Shown here: one piece after another, positions 8,884-17,078 of the stretch
Layout of the letters: each line of letters opens with the position of its first letter
Numbering within the stretch: position 1 is the stretch's first letter
Assembly (NCBI RefSeq): GCF_038404985.1
Contig: NZ_JBBKBA010000001.1
Location: 896,001 to 960,000 of the forward strand
Origin: Ferrovibrio sp. MS7
GTDB lineage: Bacteria; Pseudomonadota; Alphaproteobacteria; Ferrovibrionales; Ferrovibrionaceae
Direction of reading: 5' to 3'
Length of the DNA stretch: 64,000 nt
Made by a program: the position numbers and the translations under genes
Notes under the pieces: model-generated
Told to the model about the DNA's origin: nothing
Seen by the model: the letters and a program-made list of their open reading frames with translations, nothing else
The model's database searches: none

Positions 8884-9234
8884 TTACAACAGCGCCCTGA
8901 ACTCCGCATAGCGCAGCGCATCCAGCGCCTTGTCATCGCTGACCAGGCGGGCACCTTCGGCCTCGGCCTGGGCCAGCAGAAGATGGTCGGCGCTTTTCAT
9001 GCTGGCATCGGGAGGGCTGAGGCGGCGGCTCTGCAATTCGTAATACAGCGCCATCAGATCGGCCTGGCGGTACATGTCAGGCACCTTGCGCAATTCAGCG
9101 AGCACCACCGGGCTGGCCAGGATCTCGATCCGGCCGTCATCCAGCGCTGCCAGAATCTGCTCGGCATCGTCATGCTGCAGCACGGCGTCATAGGCGTTGC
9201 TGTCCAGCACCAGCCGGATCACTTCAGTCGACAT
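8884..9234 (-). CDS. PIN domain-containing protein
   Basis: A 116-residue PIN-like protein with the expected acidic pattern: VLDSNAYD at the N-terminus, VLAELRK in the middle, and KSADHLLLAQA...VSDDKAL near the C-terminus. PIN domains are metal-dependent RNases. The start at 9234 (MSTEVIRL) overlaps the end of nth by 11 bases, so it is translated from the same message as endonuclease III. No antitoxin-like gene is adjacent, so a VapC-type toxin role is not supported. A role as a stand-alone putative nuclease is more cautious. Confidence 0.8.
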   Translation of the reverse strand: MSTEVIRLVLDSNAYDAVLQHDDAEQILAALDDGRIEILASPVVLAELRKVPDMYRQADLMALYYELQSRRLSPPDASMKSADHLLLAQAEAEGARLVSDDKALDALRYAEFRALL

Positions 9235-9919
9235 CGGGAGTCTTTTCCGGAAAAGCGCAGAGGTCGCGGATGATGCAGCGCGGGCAGGCCGGCTGCCGCG
9301 CCTTGCAGATATAGCGGCCATGCAGGATCAGCCAGTGATGCGCGTGTTGTATGTAATCCGCTGGTACGATCTTCTCCAGCCCCAGTTCGACGGCCAGCGG
9401 CGTCTTGCCCGGCGCCAGGCCGATGCGGTTGGAAACCCGGAAGATATGGGTATCGACAGCGATCGTCGGTTCGCCCCATAGCACGTTCAGCACCACATTC
9501 GCTGTCTTGCGCCCGACGCCAGGCAATGCCTGCAGTGCATCGCGGTCGCGTGGCACGTCGCCGCCATGCTGCTCCAGCAGCAGGCGTGACAGCGCGATCA
9601 CGTTCTTGGTCTTGGCGTTGAACAGGCCGATGGTCTTGATATGCTCTTTCAAGCCGGCCTCGCCAAGCTTCAGCATTGCCGCCGGATCCTGTACCCGCTC
9701 GAACAGTTTCTTTGTCGCCTTGTTGACGCCGACATCGGTGGCCTGCGCCGACAGCACCACGGCGACCAGCAGGGTATAGGCGTTGACGTAGTTGAGTTCG
9801 GTCTTGGGCGCCGGCTCGGCGGCAGCGAAGCGGGCGAAGATTTCGCGCACGGCCTCGGGCGCCAGGGCTTTGGGCTTGCGGGTCTTCGGTTTGCGGGGCG
9901 GCTTATTCGCGGCGGGCAT
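9224..9919 (-). CDS. nth: endonuclease III (base-excision DNA glycosylase/AP lyase)
   Basis: The 231-residue product is a full-length endonuclease III. The helix-hairpin-helix is LPGVGRKTANVVL near residues 136-148 and includes the catalytic Lys. The catalytic Asp is in VDTHIFRV near 160. Four cysteines with C-x6-C-x2-C-x5-C spacing at the C-terminus form the iron-sulfur loop. The enzyme removes oxidised pyrimidines and cuts abasic sites. The frame is open further upstream, but the ATG at 9919 gives the family N-terminus with a short Lys/Arg/Pro-rich tail. The PIN gene overlaps its 3' end. RNase T2 is divergent, 56 bases away. Confidence 0.96.
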   Translation of the reverse strand: MPAANKPPRKPKTRKPKALAPEAVREIFARFAAAEPAPKTELNYVNAYTLLVAVVLSAQATDVGVNKATKKLFERVQDPAAMLKLGEAGLKEHIKTIGLFNAKTKNVIALSRLLLEQHGGDVPRDRDALQALPGVGRKTANVVLNVLWGEPTIAVDTHIFRVSNRIGLAPGKTPLAVELGLEKIVPADYIQHAHHWLILHGRYICKARQPACPRCIIRDLCAFPEKTPDVD

Positions 9920-9975
9920 GGCCTGAATCGGGGCGGGGCTTGCTTGCTGGCTCTCTCTCCCTGATCTTGTAGCCC

Positions 9976-10683
9976 ATGATCCGCCTGCTTGTCGCCCTTC
10001 TGCTCCTGTTCGCCGCTGCTCCTGACACGCTCGTGACCGGCGCCTGGGCGCAATCCTGCCGCCTGCCCGAGCGCGTGGAAAGCCGCGCCTGTGCTGCCCA
10101 GGGCCCGGCGCGCGGCACGCCCGGCCAGTTCGACTATTATGTGCTGGCCTTGAGCTGGTCGCCGGCCTTCTGTGCCGATGCCGGCCGTGCACGCGCCAAC
10201 CGGCTGCAATGCGCCGACAATAATTTCGGCTTCGTCCTGCATGGCCTGTGGCCGCAATACCGTGGTGCAACAAAAGGCGAGCCAGCCTGGCCGCAATATT
10301 GCCGTCGTGTCGAGGCGCTACCAGATGCCTTGCTGCGCCGCCATCTCTGCCAGCAGCCCAGCGCTGTGTTGATGAATTGCGAATGGGCCAAGCATGGCAC
10401 CTGCACCGGCCTTGATGCGGAAGGCTACTTCGCCGCCGCCGAGCGGCTGATGCAGCGCCTGCAACTGCCAGACCTGCGGCGCGGCGAGCTGCAGGTCGGC
10501 GATCTGATCAAGGCGATACAGGCTGTAAATACGGGCATAAAGCCTGAACATATCGCGGTGATTGTGAGGGATGGGGCGTTAAGCGAAGTAAGACTGTGCT
10601 ACAGCCGGAATTTGACGGAATACGTTGCCTGTGACCCGGCTGTCGGCGGCTCCAGGCCGAGCCGTCGCTTGCGGGTGCAATGA
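9976..10683 (+). CDS. ribonuclease T2 family protein
   Basis: The 235-residue secreted RNase has a hydrophobic signal peptide ending near A-W-A-Q (residue about 25). Both family signatures are intact: CAS1 as FVLHGLWPQ (residues about 85-93) and CAS2 as EWAKHGTC (about 136-143), each with its catalytic His. Several Cys residues (at C27, C39, C61 and further on) would form disulfides. It is expected in the periplasm or medium, degrading RNA to nucleotides through a 2',3'-cyclic intermediate. It stands alone, divergent from nth. Confidence 0.94.
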   Translation: MIRLLVALLLLFAAAPDTLVTGAWAQSCRLPERVESRACAAQGPARGTPGQFDYYVLALSWSPAFCADAGRARANRLQCADNNFGFVLHGLWPQYRGATKGEPAWPQYCRRVEALPDALLRRHLCQQPSAVLMNCEWAKHGTCTGLDAEGYFAAAERLMQRLQLPDLRRGELQVGDLIKAIQAVNTGIKPEHIAVIVRDGALSEVRLCYSRNLTEYVACDPAVGGSRPSRRLRVQ

Positions 10684-10792
10684 AGGGGCGGCAGGCTTGC
10701 CAATCCCTGCCACCTAAACGATGATCCGCCCGCATCGACTACACAATAGATAGGCCGGGCTGCTGCAGCATTCGGCCGGCGGAGATTTCATC

Positions 10793-12961
10793 ATGATCCT
10801 GCAACGCTCCATCGGCGCGCGCATCGTCGCCGCCATGCTTGCCGCCACCTTCCTCGGCATCTTCATCGTCGCCGCCTACATGGTGGCCGATAATCTTCGC
10901 GGCGCGCAGGATGATATCGACCAGCAGATGCGCGATTACTACGGCGATGTGCAGGATGGCGTGACCCAGGAGCAGCGCACGCTGGAAGCGGTGAGCAATA
11001 CCGTTGCGGGTCTGCGCCCGGTGCAGGAAGCGGTGGCACGCGGCGACCGTGCCGCTGCCCTGGCCTTGCTGGCCGAGACGATGAAGTTCCTCACCGAGCG
11101 CCAGGGCATCGGCCTGATCACGATTCAATCGCCCGATGGCGTGGCGTTCATGCGCTCGCATAATCCCACCGCGTTCGGCGACAATGTGCTGGCGCGGCGC
11201 CAGACCGTGAAGGCGGCGATTGAGACCGGCCGCACCCATGGCGGCATCGAGCCGGGCCGCGACAACCTCTCGATCTTCGCCAGCGTACCGATGCGCCTCG
11301 AGGGCAAGCTGATTGGCATTGTCGATACCGGCGCCGTGCTGGGCGAGGAATTTGTCAAGCGCATGAAGGCGCGCAGCCGCATCGACGTGGCGGTCTACCT
11401 GCCCGATGGCGACAACTTCAAGCTCTACGCCACGACGCAGAAGGTCGATGCCGTGCCGCAGGAAGCGCTCAAGGCGGCGATGGCCGGCGAGGTTCGCACC
11501 GGCCGCGCCAAACGCGGCACCATGGAACTGGCCCTGCTTACCGCGCCCATGAACAATTTCTCCGGCAAGCCGATAGCGGTGGTGGAGATCATCGCCGATA
11601 TCAGCGCCCAGGCCGCCGAAGCACAGCGCGACCTGATCATCCTGCTGGCCATCGCGGCGGCCACGCTGGCATTGACTGCCGTGCTGGCGGTGCTGCTGGC
11701 GCGCGGCATCAGCCGCCCCATCGTGGCGGTGACCGGCGCAATGCAGCAGATCGCCGATGGCGCGCTGGATACCGTGATCCCTGCCGAGGGCCGCGCCGAC
11801 GAGATCGGCCGCATGGCGGCGGCGCTGGGTGTGTTCAAGCGCAACGCGCAGGAGAACCGCCGCTTGGCGGCAGAGCAGGAAAGCCAGCGCGCCGCCTTCG
11901 AGACCGAGCGGCGCGAACAGGAAGCGATGCTCGACCGTGCCATGGGCCAGGTGGTGCAGGCAGCCGCCAGCGGCGACCTGACGCGGCGCATCGACACGGC
12001 GGAACTCGATGGCGTGATGAAAACACTGGGCGATGGCGTCAACCGCCTGGTCGCCACCACCGATGGCGCGTTGCGTGAACTATCGACGGTGCTCGGCAAG
12101 CTCGCCGATGGCGATCTCGGCGCGCGCATGCAGGGCAGCCATCATGGCGTATTCGCCGAATTGCAGCAGGACGCCAACCGCATGGCGACCAAGCTGACCG
12201 AGATCGTGCAGCAGCTTGGCACCGCCACCCATGCGGTGCGCGATGCGGCGCATGAAATCTCTGCCGGCAGCCATGATCTTGCCGGCCGCACCGAGCAGCA
12301 GGCCGCCAGCCTGGAAGAGACGGCAGCGTCGATGCATGAGATCACCGCCACGGTGAAGCAGAATGCCGACAATGCCCAGGCCGCCAACCAGTTGAGTCAG
12401 GCGGCGCGTGATACCGCCAATCGCGGCGGCAGCGTGGTGCAGGATGCGGTAGCGGCGGTGGCCCGTATCGAGGATAGTGCGCGCAAGATTTCCGATATCG
12501 TCGGCCTGATTGATGAAATCGCCTTCCAGACCAACCTGCTGGCGCTGAACGCTTCCGTCGAAGCAGCCCGCGCCGGCGAAGCCGGCAAGGGTTTCGCCGT
12601 GGTGGCGCAGGAAGTGCGCAGCCTGGCGCAGCGTTCGGCCAATGCCTCGAAGGAGATCAAGGCGCTGATCGTCGAATCCAACAACCAGGTGCGCAGCGGC
12701 GCGGCCTTGGTGAACCAGACCGGCAAGTCGCTGGAGGAGATCGTCGCGGCGATCAAGAAAGTGTCGGATATCGTCGCCGAAATCGCCGCCGCTTCCGCCG
12801 AACAATCGACCGGCCTGGAAGAAGTCAATGTCGCCGTCGGCAACATGGACGAGATGACGCAGCGCAACGGCGCCCTGGTGGAGCAGACCAATGCCGCGGC
12901 GCAGTCGCTGGCCGGCCAGGCCGACCAGCTCGCCACGGCGGTGGGCTTCTTCCGGCTGTAA
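10793..12961 (+). CDS. methyl-accepting chemotaxis protein
   Basis: A 722-residue transmembrane chemoreceptor. TM1 is at about 9-31. A periplasmic sensor domain of some 245 residues looks Cache-like (I-Q-S-P-D-G-V-A and L-I-G-I-V-D-T-G-A segments). TM2 is at about 280-302, followed by a HAMP at about 303-356 and a second HAMP-like segment around 385-470. The signalling hairpin has its conserved tip [12 protein letters not shown] near residue 572. No CheR-docking pentapeptide is visible at the C-terminus (ends FFRL). No che genes are nearby, so it is an orphan receptor feeding a distant array. The ligand is unknown. Confidence 0.95.
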   Translation: MILQRSIGARIVAAMLAATFLGIFIVAAYMVADNLRGAQDDIDQQMRDYYGDVQDGVTQEQRTLEAVSNTVAGLRPVQEAVARGDRAAALALLAETMKFLTERQGIGLITIQSPDGVAFMRSHNPTAFGDNVLARRQTVKAAIETGRTHGGIEPGRDNLSIFASVPMRLEGKLIGIVDTGAVLGEEFVKRMKARSRIDVAVYLPDGDNFKLYATTQKVDAVPQEALKAAMAGEVRTGRAKRGTMELALLTAPMNNFSGKPIAVVEIIADISAQAAEAQRDLIILLAIAAATLALTAVLAVLLARGISRPIVAVTGAMQQIADGALDTVIPAEGRADEIGRMAAALGVFKRNAQENRRLAAEQESQRAAFETERREQEAMLDRAMGQVVQAAASGDLTRRIDTAELDGVMKTLGDGVNRLVATTDGALRELSTVLGKLADGDLGARMQGSHHGVFAELQQDANRMATKLTEIVQQLGTATHAVRDAAHEISAGSHDLAGRTEQQAASLEETAASMHEITATVKQNADNAQAANQLSQAARDTANRGGSVVQDAVAAVARIEDSARKISDIVGLIDEIAFQTNLLALNASVEAARAGEAGKGFAVVAQEVRSLAQRSANASKEIKALIVESNNQVRSGAALVNQTGKSLEEIVAAIKKVSDIVAEIAAASAEQSTGLEEVNVAVGNMDEMTQRNGALVEQTNAAAQSLAGQADQLATAVGFFRL

Positions 12962-12977
12962 GGCTGGCGCCTCTAGG

Positions 12978-13526
12978 CTAGATGAGCGGCGCGCCGCCGT
13001 TGCGGGCGGCGCGCAGTTTCAGCACCAGCAGCAGGGTGCGGCCCAGCATCAGGCCAGCCAGCAGGCCGCCGAGCCCGGCCTCCGCCAGCAGGTAGCCATG
13101 GTCGCGCAGCAGGGCCGGCTCGCGCGCAAAGCTGACGGCGAAGAAATACTTGGCCGAAAAGCTGAAGACATAGATCGCCAGCGGCCAGGGGCTGCCTTCC
13201 AGCATCAGTTTGTCGCTGCCGGGGATGCGGGTGACGCCCAGCTTATGCACGACCCGACCGCCGATGAAGCCACCCGCCGCGCAGGCCAGTGCCCATACCG
13301 CCGGCATCCATACCGTCAGATCCTCGGCACCGGCCGGCGGATGCAGCGCACGCTGGATCACGCTGGGCAGGGTGATGGTGATCAGGATCAGCGGGCCGAG
13401 CAGCATCTGGCCCAGTTTCAGCGGCCGTGGCCGCATGCGGCGGATGCCGAGGAAGACCAGCACCGCGAACAGGGCGAAGACCCAGAGCGGGGTATGGCTG
13501 AGTATCGCGCGCAGGCTGTCGAACAT
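12978..13526 (-). CDS. DUF6622-like small membrane protein
   Basis: A 182-residue membrane protein starting MFDSLRAILSHTPLWVF at 13526. It has four to five hydrophobic helices. The opening I-x-S-H-T-P-x-W-V followed by G-I-R-R-M-R-P-R-P resembles the DUF6622 family, which is uncharacterised. The frame stays open upstream, but the ATG at 13526 gives the family-like N-terminus. It is convergent with the chemoreceptor gene (16 bases apart). Function unknown; the family call is by eye. Confidence 0.7.
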   Translation of the reverse strand: MFDSLRAILSHTPLWVFALFAVLVFLGIRRMRPRPLKLGQMLLGPLILITITLPSVIQRALHPPAGAEDLTVWMPAVWALACAAGGFIGGRVVHKLGVTRIPGSDKLMLEGSPWPLAIYVFSFSAKYFFAVSFAREPALLRDHGYLLAEAGLGGLLAGLMLGRTLLLVLKLRAARNGGAPLI

Positions 13527-13651
13527 CGCTATTAGGCTTATCTCCCGGCGAGATGCCGGGCAAGCATAAATTGCGACGGATTCAGACAGGTGTGTGCAGA
13601 TAAGGCCGAGCGGCTTTTCCGGGTATGCAGCCTTGGCTAGACTGCGCGCCA

Positions 13652-14836
13652 ATGGATAACGCGAAAGAAAAATTTCTCTCGACGCTGAATTCCAGCACGT
13701 CGCGCGTCTATGCCACGCTGCTGTTCACGCGTGGGCTGGAAACCGCGCAGCAGCCGCAGCCCGGCGCCGAGGCCGGCCCGCCGCAATTGCTGTTCGCCAA
13801 TGCGCGGTTGAACCGCTGTTTCGTGGTCAAGGAAACCACCACGCGCGTTTCCGATTTCTCGCTCGGCAATTACACCGAAACCAAGATCGTGATTCCCTAT
13901 AACCCGGATCAGCTCGGCGATGGCGCGGTTTCCTACATGCCGAAGATGCGCGGCGGCTGGCGCGCGCTGCAGGATGCCGGCCTGCTCTCCGAGACCCATG
14001 ACGATCCGCGCCGCATCCGCGACCAGGCGATCATCGATGCCTTCTGCTCGATCCCGTCCTATGCCCCCTTCCTGGTGAAGGACCGGCTGCAAAGCAAGGG
14101 CATTCAGGCCGACGATGCCTATTTCGCCATCACGCCGCAGGAATACGAGGCGGTGCGCGCCTTCATCAACCAGCGTTTCGACAAGATGGTGCAGACGCTG
14201 ATCCCGCCCAATGCACCGGACCGCGATGGTCGCGTCGAGAAGCTGACCCACAAGCTGTGGTTCCTCGACGATCTCGATGCGCTGCAGGATATTGCCCGCG
14301 CCTTCTCGATCCCGAAGGACCGCACCTTCGAGGTATTCTACGGCTGGAAGGGCATTTCCTATTTCGAATATGAATATGCCCGCATCAAGCAGCGGCTGAT
14401 GGACCTCGTCACTTGGCTGGCAAGCGAAAGCGAGCCGGTGGATTACGTGCCGAAGGATCTGCGCAAGGATTTCGATGCCGACCGCGATGGCGTTGCCAAG
14501 GGCATGGTCTATGCCACGCGCATCATCCATTCGCTGCTCAAGCAGTATAACGACAGCTTCGACAAGCTGTTCGTGCACCAGACCGGCTCGGCCGATTTCG
14601 TCGAATTCCTGATCACCGCGAATGAGAAATTCTGGCAGCTCGGCGAGAATATCTCCAAGATCGAGCATGCACTCAGCGTCATCGATTCCTATATCGAACG
14701 GCTCAAGACGCGGCGCTTCCAGTTCGTGCATCTTTCCGAAATCATCGCCGCCCAGCGTGCCGTGTTCGCCATGCCGGAACGTCCGGCCGGCGAGGTCGAT
14801 ACTGATGCCGACGACAGCGGGTTTATTACCGGTTGA
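13652..14836 (+). CDS. conserved-looking cytoplasmic protein of unknown function
   Basis: A 394-residue soluble protein that I do not recognise. It has no signal peptide or membrane segment. The sequence is rich in aromatic and charged residues with a normal globular composition. Local features include S-L-G-N-Y-T-E-T-K and Y-N-P-D-Q-L-G-D-G near residues 75-95, and helical segments over the C-terminal half with the appearance of a helical bundle. The last 15 residues are acidic. Codon use matches the neighbours, so it is native rather than recently acquired. The ATG at 13652 is preferred over an in-frame upstream codon at 13625. Its neighbours give no clue. Confidence 0.75.
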   Translation: MDNAKEKFLSTLNSSTSRVYATLLFTRGLETAQQPQPGAEAGPPQLLFANARLNRCFVVKETTTRVSDFSLGNYTETKIVIPYNPDQLGDGAVSYMPKMRGGWRALQDAGLLSETHDDPRRIRDQAIIDAFCSIPSYAPFLVKDRLQSKGIQADDAYFAITPQEYEAVRAFINQRFDKMVQTLIPPNAPDRDGRVEKLTHKLWFLDDLDALQDIARAFSIPKDRTFEVFYGWKGISYFEYEYARIKQRLMDLVTWLASESEPVDYVPKDLRKDFDADRDGVAKGMVYATRIIHSLLKQYNDSFDKLFVHQTGSADFVEFLITANEKFWQLGENISKIEHALSVIDSYIERLKTRRFQFVHLSEIIAAQRAVFAMPERPAGEVDTDADDSGFITG

Positions 14837-14854
14837 TGCTCACTAAATGCTCTC

Positions 14855-14881
14855 GTCATGCCCGGGCTTGACCCGGGCATC
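14855..14881. repeat. dispersed palindromic repeat, half unit
   Basis: This is an intergenic hairpin beginning GTCATGCCCGGG and ending CCCGGGCATC around a TTGA loop. The same 27-base unit occurs at 34631-34657, where it is paired with a second hairpin. It lies between the 394-residue unknown gene and the FAD monooxygenase. Confidence 0.75.
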
Positions 14882-14923
14882 TCGTCGTTGTCTACAAAGA
14901 CCAAGGACAGCGGGGAGGCAGAC

Positions 14924-16093
14924 ATGACGATCCTGGTGGCGGGCGGTGGTATCGGCGGCCTGGCGGCGGCGCTCTCGCTGGCCAATCGCGGCTTCAACGT
15001 CACGGTGCTGGAACAGGCATCCAGCCTCGGTGAAATCGGCGCCGGTATCCAGATCGGGCCGAATGCCTTCCATGCGCTCGATCATCTCGGCGTCGGCCCG
15101 GCGGCGCGCGCCAAGGCGGTCTATGTCGATGGCCTGGTGCTGATGGATGCGATCTCGGATGAGCGCGTCTGCACTATTCCCCTGGACCAGCCATTCCGCG
15201 ACCGCTACCGTAACCCTTACGCCGTGATCCACCGCGCCGATCTGCATGGCGTGCTGCTGGAGGGCTGCCGCCAGCATGCCGGCATTACCCTGCGCACCGC
15301 CACCCGGGTGGTGGATTACGAGAATACCGGCAGCGGTGTCGTGGCGATCACGCAGCATGGCGAAAGGCTGCAGGCCCGCGCGCTGATCGGCGCCGATGGC
15401 CTGCGCTCCCTGGTGCGGGCACGGCTGGTCGGCGATGGCGAGCCGGTGGTTTCAGGCCACACGACCTATCGCTCGGTGATCCCCACCGAGCAGATGCCGG
15501 AAGAATTGCGCTGGAATGCCGCGACGCTCTGGGCCGGGCCGAAATGCCATATCGTGCATTACCCTTTGCAGGGCTGGAAAGTGTTCAACCTGGTTGCCAC
15601 GGTGCATACCGATGCCAGGGAAGCCGTCGCCGGCGAGCCGGTGCCGACCGACCTGGTGCGCAGCAGTTTCGCCCATGTCGCGGCGCGGCCGCAGCGCATT
15701 ATTCAGGCGGCGGAAAGCTGGAAACGCTGGGTGCTATGCGACCGCGAGCCGCAGGAAACCTGGATCGACGGCCATGCCGCGCTGCTTGGCGATGCGGCGC
15801 ATCCGATGCTGCAATACATGGCGCAAGGCGCCTGCATGGCCATGGAGGATGCGGTTTCCTTGGGCCGCGCGCTGGCTGAAGCCGGCGACGACATTCCAGT
15901 CGGCCTCGAAGCCTATCGCCGCGAAAGATTGCCGCGTACCACGCGGTTGCAGCTCGCTTCGCGGGCCATGGGTGAATATGTCTATCATCCCGATGGCGCG
16001 CGGCGGCTGGCGCGCAATGCCTGGCTCGGCGCCAAGTCGCCTGCCGATTTCTACACCAGCCTCGACTGGCTCTACGGTTTCGGCGCGGTTTAA
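14924..16093 (+). CDS. FAD-dependent aromatic-ring monooxygenase (3-hydroxybenzoate 6-hydroxylase-like)
   Basis: The 389-residue group A flavoprotein monooxygenase has the N-terminal GxGxxG motif (AGGGIGGLAAA), the D-G motif IGADGLRSLVR near residue 155, and the G-D motif LLGDAAHPM near residue 288. Its C-terminal helix pattern matches salicylate or 3-hydroxybenzoate hydroxylases. It would hydroxylate a phenolic acid using NAD(P)H and O2 in the cytoplasm. The ATG at 14924 follows GGGGAGGCAGAC, a strong ribosome site. No ring-cleavage genes are adjacent, so the exact substrate is open. Confidence 0.88.
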   Translation: MTILVAGGGIGGLAAALSLANRGFNVTVLEQASSLGEIGAGIQIGPNAFHALDHLGVGPAARAKAVYVDGLVLMDAISDERVCTIPLDQPFRDRYRNPYAVIHRADLHGVLLEGCRQHAGITLRTATRVVDYENTGSGVVAITQHGERLQARALIGADGLRSLVRARLVGDGEPVVSGHTTYRSVIPTEQMPEELRWNAATLWAGPKCHIVHYPLQGWKVFNLVATVHTDAREAVAGEPVPTDLVRSSFAHVAARPQRIIQAAESWKRWVLCDREPQETWIDGHAALLGDAAHPMLQYMAQGACMAMEDAVSLGRALAEAGDDIPVGLEAYRRERLPRTTRLQLASRAMGEYVYHPDGARRLARNAWLGAKSPADFYTSLDWLYGFGAV

Positions 16094-16097
16094 GGAC

Positions 16098-16115
16098 GTG
16101 AGGCTGGCGCCTCAC
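16098..16115. terminator. hairpin after the monooxygenase gene
   Basis: A 7-bp perfect stem (GTGAGGC / GCCTCAC) with a TGGC loop starts 5 bases after the stop codon. No strong T-run follows, so terminator activity is only likely. It sits in a short convergent intergenic region. Confidence 0.45.
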
Positions 16116-16124
16116 GCACTTCTT

Positions 16125-16191
16125 GTCACCCTCGCGAATGCGAGGGTCCCATTGCCATTTAAAATGGGATTCTCGCTTTCGCGAGAATGAC
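16125..16191. repeat. composite intergenic palindromic repeat with GTCA/TGAC ends
   Basis: A 67-base element begins GTCACCCTCGCG and ends CGCGAGAATGAC. It contains three short hairpins: one with CCTCGC arms, a central CCCATT/AAATGGG pair, and one with TTCTCGC arms. It resembles REP-type mosaic repeats of alphaproteobacteria. It lies between convergent genes and may double as a bidirectional terminator. Confidence 0.65.
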
Positions 16192-16205
16192 GAAAAGCAA
16201 GAAGC

Positions 16206-17036
16206 CTAATTCGCCAAGGCCTGTTTGATCCAGGCGGCGATTTCCTCGCGGGAGGATTGCAGCACGCTGACATGGGTGCCCTTGATCGTCTGATAGACGC
16301 TCTTCGGGCTAGGCGGCAGGCGGTCGAAGATGTAGCTCTTGGCCACCGTGGTCAGCGGATCATCATCGCCGATGATCAGCAGGCTCGGGGTGCCGGCCGG
16401 CACTTTCTTCGCCATCTCGCCCATCTCGGCTTCGCCATCGGGATCGAAATAGCTCAAATACTGCGCGGCGGTGAGGCGCACGGAAAGCGCCTTGCCCTGG
16501 TTGTTGTCCTTGAAGTCGCGCTTGGTATCGCCCTGGCCGGCCGCGACCAGGGCGCGGGCTTCATCAATGCTGGCGCGCACGGCGCCATTCGGCCCTTGCT
16601 GTTGCGCGTTGTAGTAATAGTAGGGCACATGGCCCGGTGCCATCAGCACCAGGGCATCGACGCCGCCGCGTGTCGCGGCAAAGCTCAGCGCACCAGCACA
16701 GCCAATCGAATGGCCCAGTACCACGATTTTTGTCGCGCCCGCCGAGCGCAGGGCGTCGATGTTGCTCTTGATCTCGCCCATCGCCTTGGCCCAGTCGCCA
16801 TCGATATAGCGGTTGGCCGACCACGGCATGTCCGGCACGCGCACGCGCATGCCATCGGCTTCCAGCTTGGTGCGGATAGATTGCAACCCGGGATTCTGCG
16901 GGCTGCCCGGATTCTTGCCATGCAGCAGCAGCACGCCGATGGTTTCGGCGGCAAAAGACGGGGCGGCAGCGAACAACAGCGCCAGACCCAGGACCAGACA
17001 GGGAGCCAGGCGACACAGCACTAAACGACACAACAT
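16206..17036 (-). CDS. periplasmic alpha/beta hydrolase
   Basis: The 276-residue product has a cleavable signal peptide (hydrophobic to about residue 27, site near S-F-A-A). It has an alpha/beta-hydrolase fold: an L-L-H-G oxyanion strand, the nucleophile elbow GHSIG near residues 109-113, Asp in G-D-D-D-P, and His in G-T-H-V-S-V near 254. A GAGGAA ribosome site precedes the ATG at 17036. It lies 42 bases downstream of the peptide-binding ABC protein, on the same strand, so the two are probably one operon. The substrate is unknown; an exported esterase or peptidase-like role would fit the neighbour. Confidence 0.85.
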   Translation of the reverse strand: MLCRLVLCRLAPCLVLGLALLFAAAPSFAAETIGVLLLHGKNPGSPQNPGLQSIRTKLEADGMRVRVPDMPWSANRYIDGDWAKAMGEIKSNIDALRSAGATKIVVLGHSIGCAGALSFAATRGGVDALVLMAPGHVPYYYYNAQQQGPNGAVRASIDEARALVAAGQGDTKRDFKDNNQGKALSVRLTAAQYLSYFDPDGEAEMGEMAKKVPAGTPSLLIIGDDDPLTTVAKSYIFDRLPPSPKSVYQTIKGTHVSVLQSSREEIAAWIKQALAN

Positions 17037-17078
17037 CAGACGTTCCTCTTACTTTTTTTGCGACTCAGGTTTTTAGAC

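Noticed and set aside
8884-9234. PIN gene as a VapC toxin
   Set aside because: No antitoxin-like gene lies next to it; its only close partner is nth.
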